This document shows, one piece after another, positions 50,807 through 59,041 of a stretch of 64,000 nucleotides of DNA. The stretch is taken from assembly GCA_017309115.1 (NCBI GenBank), contig JAFLEF010000019.1, positions 1 through 64,000 on the forward strand, written 5' to 3'. Source of the DNA: Verrucomicrobiota bacterium (GTDB taxonomy: Bacteria; Verrucomicrobiota; Verrucomicrobiia; Limisphaerales; UBA9464). Every line of letters begins with the position of its first letter. Position 1 is the stretch's first letter. The translations under genes and the position numbers were made by a program. The notes under the pieces were generated by a model. It was not told the origin of the DNA and made no database searches. It saw only the letters and a list, made by a program, of their open reading frames with translations.

Positions 50807-53293
50807 ATGCATCGCCGTCGTTCACAGTTCCCTTCGCTTCTTCCATGGCCAGTTCCTCCTAACCTGGCGAGGCGCATGTCAGCGTCAGAACTCCGTCTCG
50901 TGGCGTGGCCTGCGATGCGGATGCTCCGTTTCGCTGCGGCTGTTGTTCTGGGGCTGGCGCTGCCGGTGAGCGCCGCGTCGACGGTTCAGTTTGCTTCGGC
51001 GACGTACCGGGTGCCGGAGAATGTAGCCCGCGCTCCCATCGCTTTGCGACGAGCCGGGGACCTGGCGGGCGCCGCTTCGGTGGACGTCTTCGTTGGCCCG
51101 AGCGGCCCGGGCGGCACAGGCGAAGTGCTGGGAGCCACCTTTGGTCCGGGTGAGGCGCTGACGTTCGTAGCCATCCAAGTTCCGAATGACGGTCTCGCCG
51201 GCGGACCGCGCTTTCTGGATCTGGGGTTGGGACCTCGAGAAGGCGGGGTGAGCCTGGGCAGTCGCACCAATGCGGTGCTGCAACTCCTGGAGAACGACTT
51301 TGGGGTGCAGTTGGAACGTCCCGAAATGACGGTAGCGGAAGAGATCGGCTTCGTGGACGTGCGCGTGGTCCGCCGTGACGATGGTTCCGACCCGGTCGTG
51401 GTGCGGTACGCCACGGAAGCTCTGACCGCAGAGGCTGGCGTCGATTTCACCCCGGTGAGCGGCAGCCTCACCCTGACGGCCGGCAGTCGGGTGGCGACCG
51501 TTCGGATTCCGGTGGGTAATGACGCCGCGAGTGAGCCGCCGGAGACCTTTCGCTTCGTCCTGTCCAACGTCGAAGGAGCCGCACTGGGCGAACCCTTCGC
51601 GACCACCATCACCCTCGAAGACACCGATGGCACGGTGGGCTGGAGGACGTCGGGAATGACGGTCCGGGAAGGTGCTTCGCAGGTCCGATTGAGGCTGGAT
51701 CGCGGGGAGGGGCTTGAAAGCGGCGAAGTGCGGGTCGAGACCGTGGACGACACGGCGAAAGCCGGAGTCGATTACGAACCGCGATCGGTCGTCGTACGAT
51801 TCGCCCCAGGTCAGCAGGAGTCCTTCGTCGACGTACCGCTGCGGGACGAGGAGAACCCCAGCCTGACGCGGCGGTTTCGGGTACGCCTGGAAGCGGTATC
51901 CCCCGGTTTGACCGTCCGACCGCCGCTCGAATCCATCGTCACCCTGCTCGACGACGACGTGCGGGTGGGACTTGAGTCGGCGTCGATCTCGGTGACCGCC
52001 GACGAACGCGAAGCCGTGGTATCGGTGGTTCGGGGCGGCAGCCTGAGGGATCCTGTGACACTGGCCTATGCCACCGCCAACGGCACGGCACGCAGCGGGG
52101 TGAACTACGATGAAGTGTCCGGTGTCGTGACCCTGGCCCCGGGGCAGTCACTGGCGGCGGTGCGGGTCCCGTTGCATCAGGAACCGAATCAGACTTCGCC
52201 GAAGTCCTTTACCGTCCGGTTGAGTGATCCCGCGGGAACGCAGGTCCTGGGGCGGGTGCAGACCACGGTGACTCTGCGACCCGCCAAGGCGGGATACCTG
52301 ACGACGGTGGTGCCCGGAGTGCCAGCGGAGATCGCGCGGGAAGGCGACCGCGTGTGGGCTTCCTGGCCGGGCCTGGCCACGGTGCTGCGCCAGGAAGCTG
52401 TGGGCGAACCCCGGGAATCCCTGGGGACGTTCCACGGGCCGTTCGAAGTTTCGACCGTTCGCTCCATGACCCTGCTCCAGGCCCGGAGTCCCCGGCCGGC
52501 CCGATTGTTTGTCCCGTCGCGGCGGACGGATCCTCTGCCGTTGGTTATGGTGTTGCATGGGTACTCGGGTTCTGGCGAGGGCATGCAGGGGTATCTCCAG
52601 TTTGAGACGCTGGCCGAAGAGTTCGGTGTGCTGGTGTGCCAACCCGATGGCACGCGCAATGTGGCGGGGCAACGATTCTGGAACGCGACGGAAGCCTGCT
52701 GCAATTTTGGCGGCGTCAGCGTGGATGATGTCGGCTACCTCCGCGGGTTGCTCGAGGAGATCGTGAGTCGATTCCCGGTGGACCGCCGGCGGATCTACCT
52801 GGTGGGCCATTCCAACGGCGGGTTCATGTCCTATCGGTTCGCGCTCGAACATCCGGAATGGGTGGCGGGCGTAGCCAGTTTGGCAGGAATGAGCAGACTC
52901 GAACCGGGGCGAACGCAGCTGCCGTCAGCGGTGCACGTGCTGCAGGTCCACGGCACGGTGGATCCAGTGGTTCCGTTTGCCGGAGGCGGTCTGAAAGGTC
53001 TGCCGGTCGACGCGCTGTTCCCGGGTGCCGTGGAAACGGTGGAATCCTGGGCGACGCTCAACGGCGCGGGCCCGGCGGTGTGGGACCCTGCGCTGTCCCT
53101 GGACCTCACCACGGAGGTGGCGGGTCTGGACACCCAAGTCACCCGCTTCCCCGCCGGTCCCAACGGTGGGCAGGTCGAACTCTGGACGATTCACGGCGGG
53201 AACCACGGTCCCAGCTGGACGACCGTGGGAGGTGTCCCGGGGTTCAGCCGTCGGGTGATGGAATGGTTCCTGGCGCATCCGAAGCTGGAGTGA
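50807..53293 (+). CDS. Calx-beta repeat protein with C-terminal polyhydroxybutyrate depolymerase/feruloyl-esterase-like domain
   Basis: An 828-residue exported enzyme. The signal core is FAAAVVLGLALPVSAAS (about 42-58); ATG 50807 is supported by GAGGAGG, but later Met codons (50915, 50921) would give a more usual signal. Four Calx-beta domains follow, at about 59-160, 165-275, 280-385 and 390-490, each with the pattern YxT-x-A-x-AGVDFTP or similar (TAEAGVDFTPVSGSLTL). The C-terminal 300 residues form an alpha/beta hydrolase of the LpqC/PHB depolymerase type: LVMVLHGYSGSGEGM, nucleophile Ser in YLVGHSNGGFMSY (about 666), acid in VHGTVDPVVPF, and His near IHGGNHGPSW. It may degrade polyesters or plant-type esters while the Calx-beta part binds calcium or surfaces. 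Confidence 0.88.
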   Translation: MHRRRSQFPSLLPWPVPPNLARRMSASELRLVAWPAMRMLRFAAAVVLGLALPVSAASTVQFASATYRVPENVARAPIALRRAGDLAGAASVDVFVGPSGPGGTGEVLGATFGPGEALTFVAIQVPNDGLAGGPRFLDLGLGPREGGVSLGSRTNAVLQLLENDFGVQLERPEMTVAEEIGFVDVRVVRRDDGSDPVVVRYATEALTAEAGVDFTPVSGSLTLTAGSRVATVRIPVGNDAASEPPETFRFVLSNVEGAALGEPFATTITLEDTDGTVGWRTSGMTVREGASQVRLRLDRGEGLESGEVRVETVDDTAKAGVDYEPRSVVVRFAPGQQESFVDVPLRDEENPSLTRRFRVRLEAVSPGLTVRPPLESIVTLLDDDVRVGLESASISVTADEREAVVSVVRGGSLRDPVTLAYATANGTARSGVNYDEVSGVVTLAPGQSLAAVRVPLHQEPNQTSPKSFTVRLSDPAGTQVLGRVQTTVTLRPAKAGYLTTVVPGVPAEIAREGDRVWASWPGLATVLRQEAVGEPRESLGTFHGPFEVSTVRSMTLLQARSPRPARLFVPSRRTDPLPLVMVLHGYSGSGEGMQGYLQFETLAEEFGVLVCQPDGTRNVAGQRFWNATEACCNFGGVSVDDVGYLRGLLEEIVSRFPVDRRRIYLVGHSNGGFMSYRFALEHPEWVAGVASLAGMSRLEPGRTQLPSAVHVLQVHGTVDPVVPFAGGGLKGLPVDALFPGAVETVESWATLNGAGPAVWDPALSLDLTTEVAGLDTQVTRFPAGPNGGQVELWTIHGGNHGPSWTTVGGVPGFSRRVMEWFLAHPKLE

Positions 53294-54122
53294 GGTCGCA
53301 CTGCCCCGGGTCGTGACGGCTTCGGCCGGACTCTTACCTACCGTGGATGCCCCCCGCGGGCAGCTGCAGTTTCCGGTACTACCGGATGGCTCCCTAGGTT
53401 TTGGTCGCGGGGAGAGCGCAAAGTCTCTCGAGCTAATTCTACACGACGACTTCGAGCTGCCTGATTCCCGATCCGGCCTCACTGCGAATCACCTCTGTCC
53501 CGGGTCCCGATTTGGAGGGCACTGCCTGGTTGCTGCCTCCGGATTCCGGTGCGGAATTGCAATTCAGCCCGAGTGTCGGCTCGGAATGGATTTCCTCCGA
53601 AGGCGCGGTATCCGCCCCAATCGGCAAATTGGGCGGCATCCGCATTCAGGCGGCAACTACCGCTGATGCCGGATTCTCCCGGATACTCCGCCGCTGAGGC
53701 TCCTGGGTCGGTCGCTGCACCAGGCCCGGAGGCGACTTCCAGCAATGAGGGGGCGGGAGACACGAGAACGAAGCCGCTGGGCGGTCCGGAGAGGAGAAGA
53801 CGTCACGGCCGGGATAAGGCTGCCGACTCCGACGTGCGGATAGCGAGGCGGCTTCGTGGACCATGCCTCACGGTTCCTTCCGCGGGGACGGCGAAAGATT
53901 CCGTGTGACCCATGCACCTGATTACCGAATCGGAAGGTGATGAAATCGCTCCCACGCCCGACTTGGTGCGAACCCGGATCGTTGCTTGCCCTTCGATGTC
54001 GAGACGGTAGATGGATTCGTCCCGGTGAGGGTGGATCCACGGATCCAGTAAGTTCCGGTTCCATCCCAGTAGGTGAAGCCACACCCTCTCCGACTACTCA
54101 CACGAATATTTTCCCTGTCGAC
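53294..54122. other. Gene-poor interval with coding debris
   Basis: No intact gene is convincing in this 829-bp stretch between the esterase and the pseudopilin. One segment (53440-53697, plus) is a detached C-terminal domain described separately. Another at 53803-54084 on the minus strand is open but unrecognised. The rest shows nothing I can support. Confidence 0.6.
53440..53697 (+). pseudogene. Detached C-terminal beta-domain relic of a secreted protein
   Basis: An open stretch runs from just after a TAA at 53434 to the stop after SRILRR. It reads PASLRITSVPGPDLEGTAWL, then GAELQFSPSVGSEW and TTADAGFSRILRR. This follows the tail-domain pattern of verrucomicrobial secreted proteins (a hydrophobic strand, then SP-x-VG-x-W and a closing (F/Y)xR), as seen at the C-termini of the phosphatase, CotH and LamG giants here. 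No start codon with ribosome binding site or signal peptide is present, so it is most likely the remnant of a deleted gene. Confidence 0.5.
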
Positions 54123-54818
54123 ATGAACGCTTCCCGCCGCGGCCTGGGCCTACGGCACTCAGGATTCACGCTGATCGAACTTCTGGTCGTCATTGCGATC
54201 ATCGCCATTCTCGCCGGTCTGCTGCTGCCGGCTCTGGGTCGGGCCAAACACAAGGCCCTCGGAGTTCGGTGCCTCTCGAACGAACGTCAAATTGGCCTTG
54301 GGTTAGCGATGTACGTTCCCGACAACGCCGACCGGCTGCCGTTTTCATCGGCGGGGTTTCCCACTGTCGCCTTCCTGGACTTTTATCTGATGATGCGCCC
54401 CTATCTGCCGACCAATGGCACCTTTTACCGCTGCCCGACCGACAAAGGCCCGATGAACGTGCTCTATGCCGGGACCCATTCCGTGCCGACCAACCGGCTG
54501 CCCGTCCACGCCTCTTATTGGTATCTTCCGGGACTTTGCCACGTGTCGACGCCGACGAGCTATACCCCCAAGTCTCATTCCATATCCGCGGTGTCCTATC
54601 CCTCACAGAAAATCTTCACGGTGTGTCTGGCCATGCTCAGCCGGAAGGAAATCAACGGCTACTTCATCAATCCCCGAGGCCACAGTCCAAACGGTGCGAA
54701 TCTGCTGTTTGGCGACGGCCATTCCCAATTTGTGCCGACCCGGAACGTTCGACCCGATCCCAAGGCGTATCTGGGAGCTCTGGATTGGTCTTCACCCGGT
54801 TGGCGGGACTTGGAGTGA
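54123..54818 (+). CDS. Type II secretion-like pseudopilin (prepilin N-terminal methylation signal)
   Basis: A 231-residue protein with a class III signal: HSG followed by [20 protein letters not shown], i.e. cleavage after Gly with Phe+1 and Glu+5, as for type IV pilins and type II pseudopilins. The C-terminal part contains [11 protein letters not shown] and the tail motif [13 protein letters not shown], the H-x-G-DG-type ending common in the large planctomycete/verrucomicrobial pseudopilin paralog family. ATG 54123 precedes the signal directly. It is convergent with the CotH gene, 15 bp apart. A broken second copy lies near 62.94-63.09 kb. Confidence 0.9.
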   Translation: MNASRRGLGLRHSGFTLIELLVVIAIIAILAGLLLPALGRAKHKALGVRCLSNERQIGLGLAMYVPDNADRLPFSSAGFPTVAFLDFYLMMRPYLPTNGTFYRCPTDKGPMNVLYAGTHSVPTNRLPVHASYWYLPGLCHVSTPTSYTPKSHSISAVSYPSQKIFTVCLAMLSRKEINGYFINPRGHSPNGANLLFGDGHSQFVPTRNVRPDPKAYLGALDWSSPGWRDLE

Positions 54819-54833
54819 GCCGTCGGCGAGTCC

Positions 54834-57800
54834 TCACCGGGCGCGGTAGAATCGTGCTTCCGACGGTTGGCGCGGGTCCAGAATGACGGCCGGCCTCCGG
54901 GTCAGGTCCACGTCGCGCCACGGCTGCCACGAATTGAGGTTATCGGTGGACTCCAACGAATGAACGCCATCCGGACCATCCAGGACCAGTTGGACGCCTT
55001 CGGTCGTTTCGCGGGGCGGGTAGAATCGGAACACGGGTTGGAAGTCCGCGGTCTGGGCTTCGATCTGGGCGCGGCGGCGGCTCAGGTAGGATTGGATGCC
55101 CGCCGGTGACGTGACCCGGAAGCCGGCATTGGTGAGGGCCTGATGCCGCGCGAGGAGAAGGCTCTCGTACTCAGAGGCGCGGAGCGGACCGGCCAGGGCG
55201 TTCGAGAAGGCGCGAACGTAGGCCTTTTGGAAGAAGGGTTCGCGAAAGAAGAGACCGCACACGGAGTCGCGGGCTTCGTTCGAGAAAAAGATGTCCGTGT
55301 TGGGTGGGATGGCGCTGCCGCCTTCACCCGTGGCTTCCATGGACTGATCAAGGTCCCACACCAGGAGCTTCCACTTCCCATTCGCTGGCTTGTAGGCGTA
55401 GAGGTTCTGTCCGGGATGCCCGCGGGCGTCGCCGGGGATGCCGAACCCCCAGGTGTCCCAGTTTCCAATGACCCGTTGCAGGGCAAAGGTGGTCATCCAT
55501 TGCTCCACATCGATTAGCTCCCGCAGGCGGGCAAATCCATCCTGACGTCCCTCTTCGATGGCATCCACGAGCGCGAACAGGTCGGAGAAGTCATGGGGTT
55601 GACGGGCGCCGTCCCCGCGTTTCTGCCAGTTCCAGCGGTAGCGGGCGGTTTTCTTCACGCCGCCAGCGGTGACGAAGTTTTCCAGCGAGGCCACTCGCAT
55701 CCGGAAGGTGACGCCGTCCGCCGTCGTCTCCAAGGCGTGGGCCAGCTTGAAGAGCGTTCCCTCAGCCTCCTTGGGAAACCATTGCTGGACCATTTCGGTC
55801 CCTGGTTGCTGCGTTTCCTCGAGGATGGAGTTTGGGTTTCGACGCACCCCGTTCACCAGCAGCACGACCGGACGCCGATGGCACGCGGGAAGCCCCAGAC
55901 GCTGGGCGAACCAATAGGCGGTGCTTTCGCGAAGCGCGGTGGGATCGGCGATGTTGACGTTGCCCGGGGATTGGAGGGTGAACTCCTCCCGTCCGAGGAG
56001 CGGGTCATCCGGAGGGACGACCACGGAGTAATCCACCATGGCCGGTAGGAGGGACGCGGCCCAGGGGCTTCCCGAGAAGTTGACCCCGGCGTTGTAGATG
56101 GCGCGGAATCCACCGTACACGAGCGTTGTATCGAGCAGGCCGTTGTGGAGCTTCGGACGGTTGGCCCAGCGGGTGGCAACCTCCGGCGTCGTCCAGAGGT
56201 GATACGATCCGAACGGACCCGGTTGGGGTGACTCGCCCCAGCGGACCAGGCAGCTTCGGGTGGCATCCGCCGGGAAGCGGGACGTGGCCGGAGATGGACT
56301 GAGGTCCTGGGTTTCAATCCAGAAGGCGACGGTGGTCGCGGAGGACTGTCCCGGAAGGACCGCGGTAAACACGCCGTCGCCGGGCAAGTCGTCCTCCGCG
56401 AGGCCGTCGTCGGTCATCGGGATTGTCGTGGGCTGCGTCTGTCCGGAAGGCTGGTAGGCAAGCCGGACCTCCCCGACCGCGTCGGGGTCCGAGATTCTGG
56501 CGGTGACCCGCACGGCTTCATTCCGCGCGGGCAACACCGGGAAGTGAGCCACCTGACGAATCGACGGTCCGAGGTTGGGCTGGAAGGTCGAGTTCGGGCG
56601 ACCCGGCGTTCCGCACTGGGCTGGCACCTGGACGGTGGCGGCCAGCTCCAGCCAGTTCCCATGCAGTCGGAAGACGAGATGAGGGGAGCCGCGCAGCCAC
56701 CGGACCCGGGCGCGAAGAGTGGCGACTCCGTTGGTCGGCAGGGCGGGGCGGAGAGTGGTAAAGACGCGGTTGACCACGGGGTCTCCCCGGGACTCCGCAC
56801 GGAGCCGGAGTGAGGAGCTTCCCGTGAAGGCTTCGTTGGTGGAAAGACTGGAACGTTCGAGGGACCCTTGCCGGGTCCAGCCGGTGAGCCCGTTGTCGAA
56901 AGTCGCATTCGTCACCCGATTGGTGCTCCCCTCGAGACCGACCCATACGTCATCCACCAGCCACTCGCCTGGGTCCGCCGGGAGGATCTCCAGGGTGTCC
57001 GGACGCTGGATCTCGTTGGCGCTGGTCAGGCTGATTCCGTTGACCAAGCCGTGGTCCAGTGGACCGGTGTGCTCAACCAGGGTCCAGGGGGCCTTGCCGG
57101 TTTCGTCGCTGTCCGCCCAAGTGGCCGGGTGACAGGAGTCCGCCCGGGGATCGATCCGCTCCAGGCTGCTGCCGCCGCCATTGGCCCAGGTGGGCCAGCG
57201 ACCGCCGGTATTGTAGGTCACTTCGTCCACCGTGACTTCGAAGAAGGTGCCCGGCTGATCCGGGTCGGGTTCCGGTCGGACGAGACGAAGCAACTCGCCG
57301 CCCCCGTCGAGCCGGCCGGCGAACTCTCCGACAACGGTCTTCTGCGGCAGGTCTGGGTTGCGTTCCCGCATTCGCGCCGAGTTGCGGGCCACCACAAGGA
57401 ACTCGCCCGGCGCCAGGGTTTGGCCGGGTGGAAACGTGAAGCGAATGCCGTTGGAGAATCGCCAGCCACCCAGGTCGAGCGTCCGAGTCCCGCTGTTGTG
57501 GAGTTCCACGAATTGATCGTCGTCGAGACGACTCACCGGATCGTAGTGGATCTCGTTGATCACCACGTCGTGACGGTGCAGTCCACGATTGGGAGTTCCG
57601 GGTGTGGGCAGGTCCAGCAGCCTCCAGCCGCCATCGCCGGTCCAGAGGCCCCATGAGAATCCTGACGGAGATCCTCCGAAGCGGACGGCGTCGATCACGC
57701 GCGCGGTATCGGGCGTCCGGAGGAAGACTTCGTCGCCGGAAGCCTTGAGCCCGAAGCCGAGTTGGAGGCGCGAGAAGACCACGCGTTCTCCGGGACCCAG

Positions 57801-58625
57801 GCGGGTTCCATCGGGAATCCGGAAGCGGCTGGTATCGGGACTGTCCGAGAGCCAGCAGCCGGATGCATCCACCGGCTCGTGACCGCGGTTTCCGATCTCG
57901 ATGAATTCGGCTTGGGCGGGTGCCGGGTTAGCCAGGGCTTCCTCGATGACCAGGCCGTCCCAGGGATTGGGGCTCAGAATTTCTGGACCTCCCGGAGATC
58001 CTCCGGAATTTCGGCTGGCGCCCCATGCCTGTGCGGATCCATTTCCGAAGGAGGGACGCCGCAGGACCAGGGAATGTCCGGCGCCATCCGCAGCCACCGG
58101 CCAGGGGGGATTGTCCGAATACCCGACGTCGAGCAGGACGGCACCCGACGAATTCTCCAGCTGGATTGTCCCGGAGTTGTTCGGCAACTGGCCCACAAAA
58201 GGTCCCACGACATTGGTGATGCCGTGGACCCTCCGGATGGAATCGGGAGAACGCGCGATGACGACGTGGGCTCCACCGCCGAGGTTGAATCCCGCGGGGA
58301 AGGTGAACTGCACGCTGCCTGCCAGGCGGAAGCCGCCGAGGTCCTCCGGCCACGGATTGGAGTTGAAGAGTTCGACGAACTCCAGATCGAGGCCGTCGGG
58401 CCGATCGGCCGGGTGATAATGGATCTCGGAAAGGACGAGCGCGGTCCGGCTGCTGGCGGGTCCCGGCGGCTCCTGCATGGAACCGCCGGGACTCGTGCTG
58501 GCGCTGAGTTCCCCGGCGACGGCTGAGCAGACGGCGGTCCCCAGATGAAAAATCATGACCAGTGCTCGCAGCCATTCGCGGAGGGAGGACCGGAATGAGG
58601 ATACAGGCGGGGGGCGCAGGTTCAT
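54834..58625 (-). CDS. Giant secreted CotH-kinase-type protein with lamin-tail domains
   Basis: A 1263-residue exported protein. The start at 58625 precedes a signal region (VMIFHLGTAVCSAVAGEL). Two to three lamin-tail domains fill about 50-490: LVLSEIHYHPADRPDGLDLEF and VVINEIHYDPVSRLDDDQFV are their typical openings, each continuing with ELFNS/ELHNS and WRFSNGIRFTFPPG. A ligand-binding beta-sandwich (about 550-660) follows. The CotH domain is at about 800-1150: YGGFRAIYNAGVNFSGSPW, QSPGNVNIADPT, GNWDTWGF and LVWDLDQSME (Asp pair for metal). The protein ends in the ARFYRAR tail. CotH phosphorylates spore-coat proteins in Bacillus; the target here is unknown. Confidence 0.88.
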   Translation of the reverse strand: MNLRPPPVSSFRSSLREWLRALVMIFHLGTAVCSAVAGELSASTSPGGSMQEPPGPASSRTALVLSEIHYHPADRPDGLDLEFVELFNSNPWPEDLGGFRLAGSVQFTFPAGFNLGGGAHVVIARSPDSIRRVHGITNVVGPFVGQLPNNSGTIQLENSSGAVLLDVGYSDNPPWPVAADGAGHSLVLRRPSFGNGSAQAWGASRNSGGSPGGPEILSPNPWDGLVIEEALANPAPAQAEFIEIGNRGHEPVDASGCWLSDSPDTSRFRIPDGTRLGPGERVVFSRLQLGFGLKASGDEVFLRTPDTARVIDAVRFGGSPSGFSWGLWTGDGGWRLLDLPTPGTPNRGLHRHDVVINEIHYDPVSRLDDDQFVELHNSGTRTLDLGGWRFSNGIRFTFPPGQTLAPGEFLVVARNSARMRERNPDLPQKTVVGEFAGRLDGGGELLRLVRPEPDPDQPGTFFEVTVDEVTYNTGGRWPTWANGGGSSLERIDPRADSCHPATWADSDETGKAPWTLVEHTGPLDHGLVNGISLTSANEIQRPDTLEILPADPGEWLVDDVWVGLEGSTNRVTNATFDNGLTGWTRQGSLERSSLSTNEAFTGSSSLRLRAESRGDPVVNRVFTTLRPALPTNGVATLRARVRWLRGSPHLVFRLHGNWLELAATVQVPAQCGTPGRPNSTFQPNLGPSIRQVAHFPVLPARNEAVRVTARISDPDAVGEVRLAYQPSGQTQPTTIPMTDDGLAEDDLPGDGVFTAVLPGQSSATTVAFWIETQDLSPSPATSRFPADATRSCLVRWGESPQPGPFGSYHLWTTPEVATRWANRPKLHNGLLDTTLVYGGFRAIYNAGVNFSGSPWAASLLPAMVDYSVVVPPDDPLLGREEFTLQSPGNVNIADPTALRESTAYWFAQRLGLPACHRRPVVLLVNGVRRNPNSILEETQQPGTEMVQQWFPKEAEGTLFKLAHALETTADGVTFRMRVASLENFVTAGGVKKTARYRWNWQKRGDGARQPHDFSDLFALVDAIEEGRQDGFARLRELIDVEQWMTTFALQRVIGNWDTWGFGIPGDARGHPGQNLYAYKPANGKWKLLVWDLDQSMEATGEGGSAIPPNTDIFFSNEARDSVCGLFFREPFFQKAYVRAFSNALAGPLRASEYESLLLARHQALTNAGFRVTSPAGIQSYLSRRRAQIEAQTADFQPVFRFYPPRETTEGVQLVLDGPDGVHSLESTDNLNSWQPWRDVDLTRRPAVILDPRQPSEARFYRAR

Positions 58626-58744
58626 TGCCTGTGTATTCGACTTCTGCGGGTGTCGGTCACAAGGGTGGATGGAATTCCCTTCACGGATGGAAGACAGGCA
58701 TTCGGGACGGTCATTGGCCTCCCGACCTCCACTGCAACCTGAAG

Positions 58745-59001
58745 TCACTGACGATGCGTGAGGGTGGCGGCGTCCTTGATTCCCAGCAACCAGGCGGCGA
58801 GTCCGGCATCCAGAAAGTAGAGCTTGGCGGTCTTGACGAGCCGCTTGTTGAGATTGCGGTGGTGCGGTGGAAGCAACCGGACCAGCCAGCTGGCCTCTGC
58901 CGAGGTCCGGTGACCACGGTCACCGGGAAGCTGGCCGCAAGCCGTCGAAGCAGAGGTTCAGACGCGCGGGTCACGTGGCAGCAACCGTGCACTGAGCCCA
59001 T
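58745..59001 (-). pseudogene. Relic of an AAA/DUF4143-type ATPase
   Basis: On the minus strand, an N-terminal piece LLRRLAASFPVTVVTGPRQ matches the strand before the P-loop of the AAA_14/DUF4143 family; the P-loop itself (usually GPRQxGKT) is lost at this point. A different frame then reads PPHHRNLNKRLVKTAKLYFL, then DAGLAAWLLGIKD, ending at the stop at 58745. That is the central DUF4143 motif (P-x-x-x-N-x-x-K-R-x-x-K-x-P-K-x-Y-F-x-D-x-G-L). Most of the middle and the C-terminus are missing and the two pieces are out of frame. The family is often found as selfish or toxin-like accessory genes. Confidence 0.72.
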
Positions 59002-59041
59002 TGTGGATCCACGGACCGGGCGGTCGAGAGGGAGGATGTCG

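Noticed and set aside
53803-54084. An open minus-strand frame containing [20 protein letters not shown]
   Set aside because: It reads somewhat like protein but no start, signal or family could be supported, and it overlaps the likely upstream region of the pseudopilin gene.
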